Of a stretch of 64,000 nucleotides of DNA, positions 60,841-64,000 are shown piece by piece; within the stretch, counting starts at the first letter, position 1, and every line of letters starts with the position of its first letter. The stretch comes from Stratiolaelaps scimitus (taxonomy: Eukaryota > Arthropoda > Arachnida > Mesostigmata > Laelapidae): NCBI GenBank assembly GCA_019614645.1, contig JABWDB010000018.1, positions 2,100,501-2,164,500 of the forward strand, given 5' to 3'. The notes under the pieces are model-generated. The model saw only the letters and a program-made list of their open reading frames with translations, was not told where the DNA came from and did not search any database. The translations under genes were made by a program, and so were the position numbers.

Positions 60841-61044
60841 CGCGGACAACGTGCCTGTCAAGCATTCTGTCGAAACGCAGTCAAAACCATGTGTTGCCAA
60901 AAACCGAGACGCACCGTCGAGGGTGGCTTTTGTGGTGTCCCCAGGGCAATTGAGTAAATTGTCCCGAGGATGGATTGCATACGGCATGGATTTAAAATCC
61001 ACAAGACGCGGAGAGTCTTTAGATTTGTTTGCTATACATATATC

Positions 61045-61200
61045 CCTATCTTTGGATTCATGGCAGGTACGCCATGGTTGAACAATAAGGTAAAGGCGGC
61101 TCCGACATGTACTCTAGCAGTAATACCTAAATAGTGTGATCCAAAGCCTGTCACGTAACATGGGAAATAGCTGAGAGTCCGCCCCGGGAAAAAATTAATG
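61045..61200 (+). repeat. Dispersed repeat, copy 2 of a pair (see 29640)
   Basis: This segment aligns with 29640-29790 through several short conserved blocks and ends in an A-rich stretch near 61190. It lies just beyond the 61312-61605 exon in the adjoining intron. It may belong to an interspersed family not otherwise recognised. Confidence 0.4.
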
Positions 61201-61311
61201 TAATTGAGTAGCTTGAAGGGCCTTAAGGTCAGTCGATTGTGCGTGTTGAAAAGGATAGAGGAAAGAATTGACGAAACACAAGGGACACTCAGCGTGGCAA
61301 CGTTTACTAAC

Positions 61312-61605
61312 CTGAAATAGGACATCTTTATCGAAGTCGATTCTTCTCTGCAGGACAGCCAGCAACAACTCGAGGTTGCGATGCGTAGCCAGGGCTGGAT
61401 GGAGGACGTTGAGCAGGCTCTGATTTTTGATTAGGCGCTCTTGAATCTCGCTTTGACGCAGAGATAACTGTCGTTGATGAGAAGCCCTCGTGGGCGCGGG
61501 GCCGTGGACGAGGCTGCGGGCCACCGGCGTTTTCGGCGCTAACCATTGCTCTTCTAATTTGCCCACGGCCGCCTTGTACTGTGACAGGATTCGTTCGAAC
61601 TCCAA
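61312..61605 (-). CDS. Exon of the same gene: long helical/coiled-coil segment
   Basis: This 294-base minus-strand exon has a clean acceptor (CAACACAG) and a CAG/GTTAGT donor, both phase 0, and encodes 98 residues. It opens with LEFERILSQYKAAVGKLEEQ and ends with LLAVLQRRIDFDKDVLFQ. Heptad-like spacing of Leu/Ile/Val and many charged residues suggest a coiled coil or helical bundle. A Pro/Ala/Ser-richer linker sits near residues 23-45. The previous exon at 62335-62478 joins in phase across a 729-base intron. The composition and paired splice signals make this one of the most convincing exons in the window. Function is unknown. Confidence 0.7.
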
Positions 61606-62334
61606 CTGTGTTGAAGCACACGCCAAGACGTATAGGAGAAGCAAGCAGAGCAGGGAAGAGTGGACATTAACACAGATTCGTACATTAGGTTACATGCTAA
61701 GCCCGATGGGTGAAATGGATATACTGCAATCTGCGACACAAGGCCAAAAAATTATTTTTCACGCAGATCAGCTGAATCGTATCGATGACGCTGTTAGACT
61801 TACAGGGGTATGCTATCGTACAGATTGCCTTATTGCTTCCCGTATTGCTGGTACGGAATCAAGCAACTTGTTCTTGAGTTCAATGACTAAGAGAAGTTCC
61901 TCATTGAGCGTATCTGATTCGTGGGTATTGATTTTACTTCGCTCATACTATCTATCCGTATCGAATATCGGTGATCAAATGGGTAAAATAGCCGGAATGA
62001 CTAGTTATATTATAGTAGCTGTAGCAGTAGTAGTGGTAGTATTCTATTAAATGCATTAAATATCATTGATCAGGGCCAGTATACCGTTCGAAGAACTGAC
62101 CATTTGTTCATCGCGCCTGGTCTAACCCATATATCTATATATATATATATACATATATTCTAATTTACTCTGACAAACCTACAAATAGATTAGCTTGTTA
62201 GATATAACGACGACGAATAAAGGCAGCTTAAGATTTGTTTAGTTGCCAATAACACAGGCATCATTTCTAAGAGTCTTCCGAATTCTAAACGTAGGCGAAC
62301 GAGATCATGCTATCAAAATTGCGATACTACCTAC

Positions 62335-62478
62335 CTTCAGCGCATCGTGAAGGTTCATGAGGGCATCGTCTGAAGTGCCGACCAGCCCGTGCTGGCCCAG
62401 ACTCTGGACAGCTCGGTCTAGAGCCCGTTTGCGTCTCGAGATTGTTGTCCTCAGCTGTGGCTCGCTTAACACGATGAT
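62335..62478 (-). CDS. Exon of an unrecognised helical-protein gene (first visible exon)
   Basis: On the minus strand this 144-base exon has a CAG acceptor after a pyrimidine-rich stretch and a GTAGGT donor, both phase 0. It encodes 48 residues, from IIVLSEPQLRTTISRRKRAL to the end LMNLHDALK. The sequence is amphipathic and basic, suggesting helix. It joins in phase to the exon at 61312-61605. No start codon is visible here, so the true 5' end lies in an undetected exon, perhaps beyond 63.5 kb. I do not recognise the family. Confidence 0.6.
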
Positions 62479-62877
62479 CTGTAACGAAACGCCAAGAACG
62501 ATACAGAACGAAGAGAAGAAAAAAGTTAGACGATCGTCATGTCCAAACAAGTCATCAATCGAAAAATTGGTGAAGTAATCTTAGTATTAGGAAACAGACG
62601 GTGTTGGCCCCGGAATTACATGCGAAGCTTTGTGTTCAACTGTCCGCAGTGTTGTCGACGTCCACTTTGGCGCTGGTTGATCCAGATTCTAGCATAGGGG
62701 TGAATGCAAACTGAAGCTTCTATCACATTCTCGTTTCGAAAAACTCCGCGACACCACGACGAATGACGGCTATTCGTTTGTGGTCAACGCGCACGACTTT
62801 GATGGTTGTGTTTCCTGCACGACGGGCCCCGCTATGCGTCGATTGACAAAACAAAGATAAATAAATAAATATATAGC

Positions 62878-62902
62878 CTATATATATATATATATATATA
62901 TA
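62878..62902. repeat. (TA)n microsatellite
   Basis: A TA tract between two short inverted segments (ATAGCCTATA/TATAGCAT). Confidence 0.85.
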
Positions 62903-63134
62903 GCATCCTACAATGATGCATCCCGACCAATGTGGGCTCACTTGTCACACAAATACAGCAACAACAGCGCACGCCGACGAACAGACAAGCACGCGGGGAT
63001 ATTCGCCCGCACAACGCGCCATTCGCGAATGAATGACGATCCTGCCTAGACGATCACGTAATTTAGCCACAACTGAAACAATTTGATAAATAACAAGTTT
63101 CTTGAACTTTGCCAGCCAAACACTACACCAGACC

Positions 63135-63158
63135 GGGGGCGGGGGGCGGCGGGGGGGT
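63135..63158 (+). other. G-run cluster, possible G-quadruplex
   Basis: Runs of five to seven G separated by C or CGGC fit a four-run quadruplex pattern on the plus strand. It sits near the GC-rich end where a minus-strand leader exon is suspected. Confidence 0.5.
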
Positions 63159-63527
63159 GATCGCCGCGTAGCTTTACAGGTTACACTTGAGACTCAGCAT
63201 AGGAAAAGACGCTTTTGTGGACGACTTATTCCTTCGGGGCACACGCAACAGTCAAGGCAAGGCAATCGCACACGCGTGCTAGCCAAATCACTGTTGATAT
63301 GTTGTGATTGTTGTTGTTGTTGCTGTTGCCGCCACCGCCGCTATCATTGTTAACGGTATTTCTCGATTGTCTACGAGAGAAGCCGGGATCGAGGAAAGAG
63401 TCGGATGTGGGCTTAGCCCAAGTGGCGGTCAGCCGGGCTGCTGCTGCAGCTGGCGCTGCTGCTGCTGCTGGTTCCTTATGCGTCATCTGCGTAAATTGTC
63501 CTCGGACAAACGCCCGAAACCACTTAC

Positions 63528-63700
63528 GACAGCCCCGATCGGACGATGTCACCGCCGCCGCCGTTCGCGAGATTTACGTGCGACCATTTCGCTAGCGACG
63601 CCACCGCCGTCGCCGTCGACAGAAGGGGTGTCCGTATTCATCCATTTACTTTCGTTGTGTTTTTGTTTTTCGGCCATTTATAATATCTCATCACATGGAT
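63528..63700 (-). other. Possible 5' non-coding exon with a strong donor (minus strand)
   Basis: Reading the minus strand, CTGTC/GTAAGT places a consensus donor at 63527-63522 at the end of a GC-rich stretch. Upstream there is an ATG with a 31-codon frame that stops before the donor. This could be a leader exon of the gene whose exons lie at 62.4 and 61.5 kb. The upstream boundary given here is arbitrary. Confidence 0.3.
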
Positions 63701-64000
63701 GCTGTTTTTGTTGTGGTGTATTGGGTGGGGGTGAGGTGGGGCTGAACTCGTTTGCTACCTGGCGAGTTCGGCACAATGATTCGTCTCAGCAAAAGGAGCT
63801 GAAACCGACGGACCATCCTCCGATCAACATGATAGACCTACACCAGCAATTCTCGCTTTCTTATCGTAGCGTCAAATGACTGCTTGATCCCTTTGGTATT
63901 TTTTTCGATACCACCGAAGGCTGTGACCGTTCGCGGGGCGCCGTCTCAATAGCTCTCGAATTGGCGAAAATCAAAGATTCCACTGATTTGATGATCGGCG

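Noticed and set aside
61490..62050. Plus-strand frame of 186 codons
   Set aside because: Its first third is antisense to a well-supported minus-strand exon; the rest ends in a Val run from GTA repeats.
63304..63879. Plus-strand frame of 191 codons
   Set aside because: It runs through CTG/TTG repeats giving Cys, Val and Ala runs; no domain, and a minus-strand donor lies inside.
1..64000. CRISPR array, prokaryotic operon or phage content
   Set aside because: No regularly spaced repeats, no dense same-strand genes and no prokaryotic signals; intron and SINE content is eukaryotic.

Overview
The window reads as nuclear DNA of an arthropod. I see no operons, ribosome-binding sites or tightly packed genes. 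Instead there are short open frames bounded by GT/AG splice signals, many (TA)n, (TG)n and trinucleotide microsatellites, tRNA-derived SINE-like repeats, decayed mariner and non-LTR elements, and one typical arthropod cuticular-protein gene. A chelicerate, perhaps a parasitiform mite, would fit the cuticle protein and the gene-sparse layout, but that lineage guess is weak.

The one gene I can describe end to end is at 24040-26156 on the plus strand: a secreted, Ala/Tyr/Gly-rich structural cuticle protein of 307 residues. It has a three-codon first exon, a 1.2-kb intron and one large second exon. The second best-supported gene is on the minus strand. Four exons with good splice sites and matching phases lie at 62335-62478, 61312-61605, 29952-30044 and 29021-29222. 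They encode a helical, coiled-coil-like protein with an acidic Ser-rich segment. I do not recognise it, and joining the exons needs an intron of about 31 kb. Inside that span two more minus-strand exons, 44694-44842 and 35916-36129, match each other in phase and could be a separate Cys-rich product. A further phase-matched minus-strand pair lies at 10265-10463 and 9925-10079.

Region by region: 1-5.2 kb is GC-rich with simple repeats and two candidate exons; 5.2-9.9 kb is mostly non-coding with an AT-rich cryptic repeat; 9.9-10.5 kb holds the exon pair; 10.5-16.5 kb is largely empty; 16.6-21.6 kb has isolated candidate exons; 23.7-26.4 kb is the cuticle gene; 26.9-30.3 kb has SINEs and two exons of the helical-protein gene; 30.7-40.5 kb has a multi-frame open stretch, GC-rich islands with splice donors and one exon; 40.5-41.3 kb has a long fold-back hairpin and a reverse-transcriptase fossil; 42-50 kb has SINE copies, one exon, a mariner fossil and a membrane-protein-like frame; 50-60 kb is GC-rich with uncertain open frames; 61-64 kb has the first visible exons of the helical-protein gene and a GC-rich end.

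Most of the window is intronic or intergenic. Except for the cuticle protein and the four-exon gene, exon calls are hypotheses from open frame plus splice signal. No gene was recognised well enough for a symbol. I found no convincing new system; the most unusual items are the near-perfect 84-nt hairpin at 40571-40654 and a SINE-like family whose 3' tail carries a conserved mini-hairpin.
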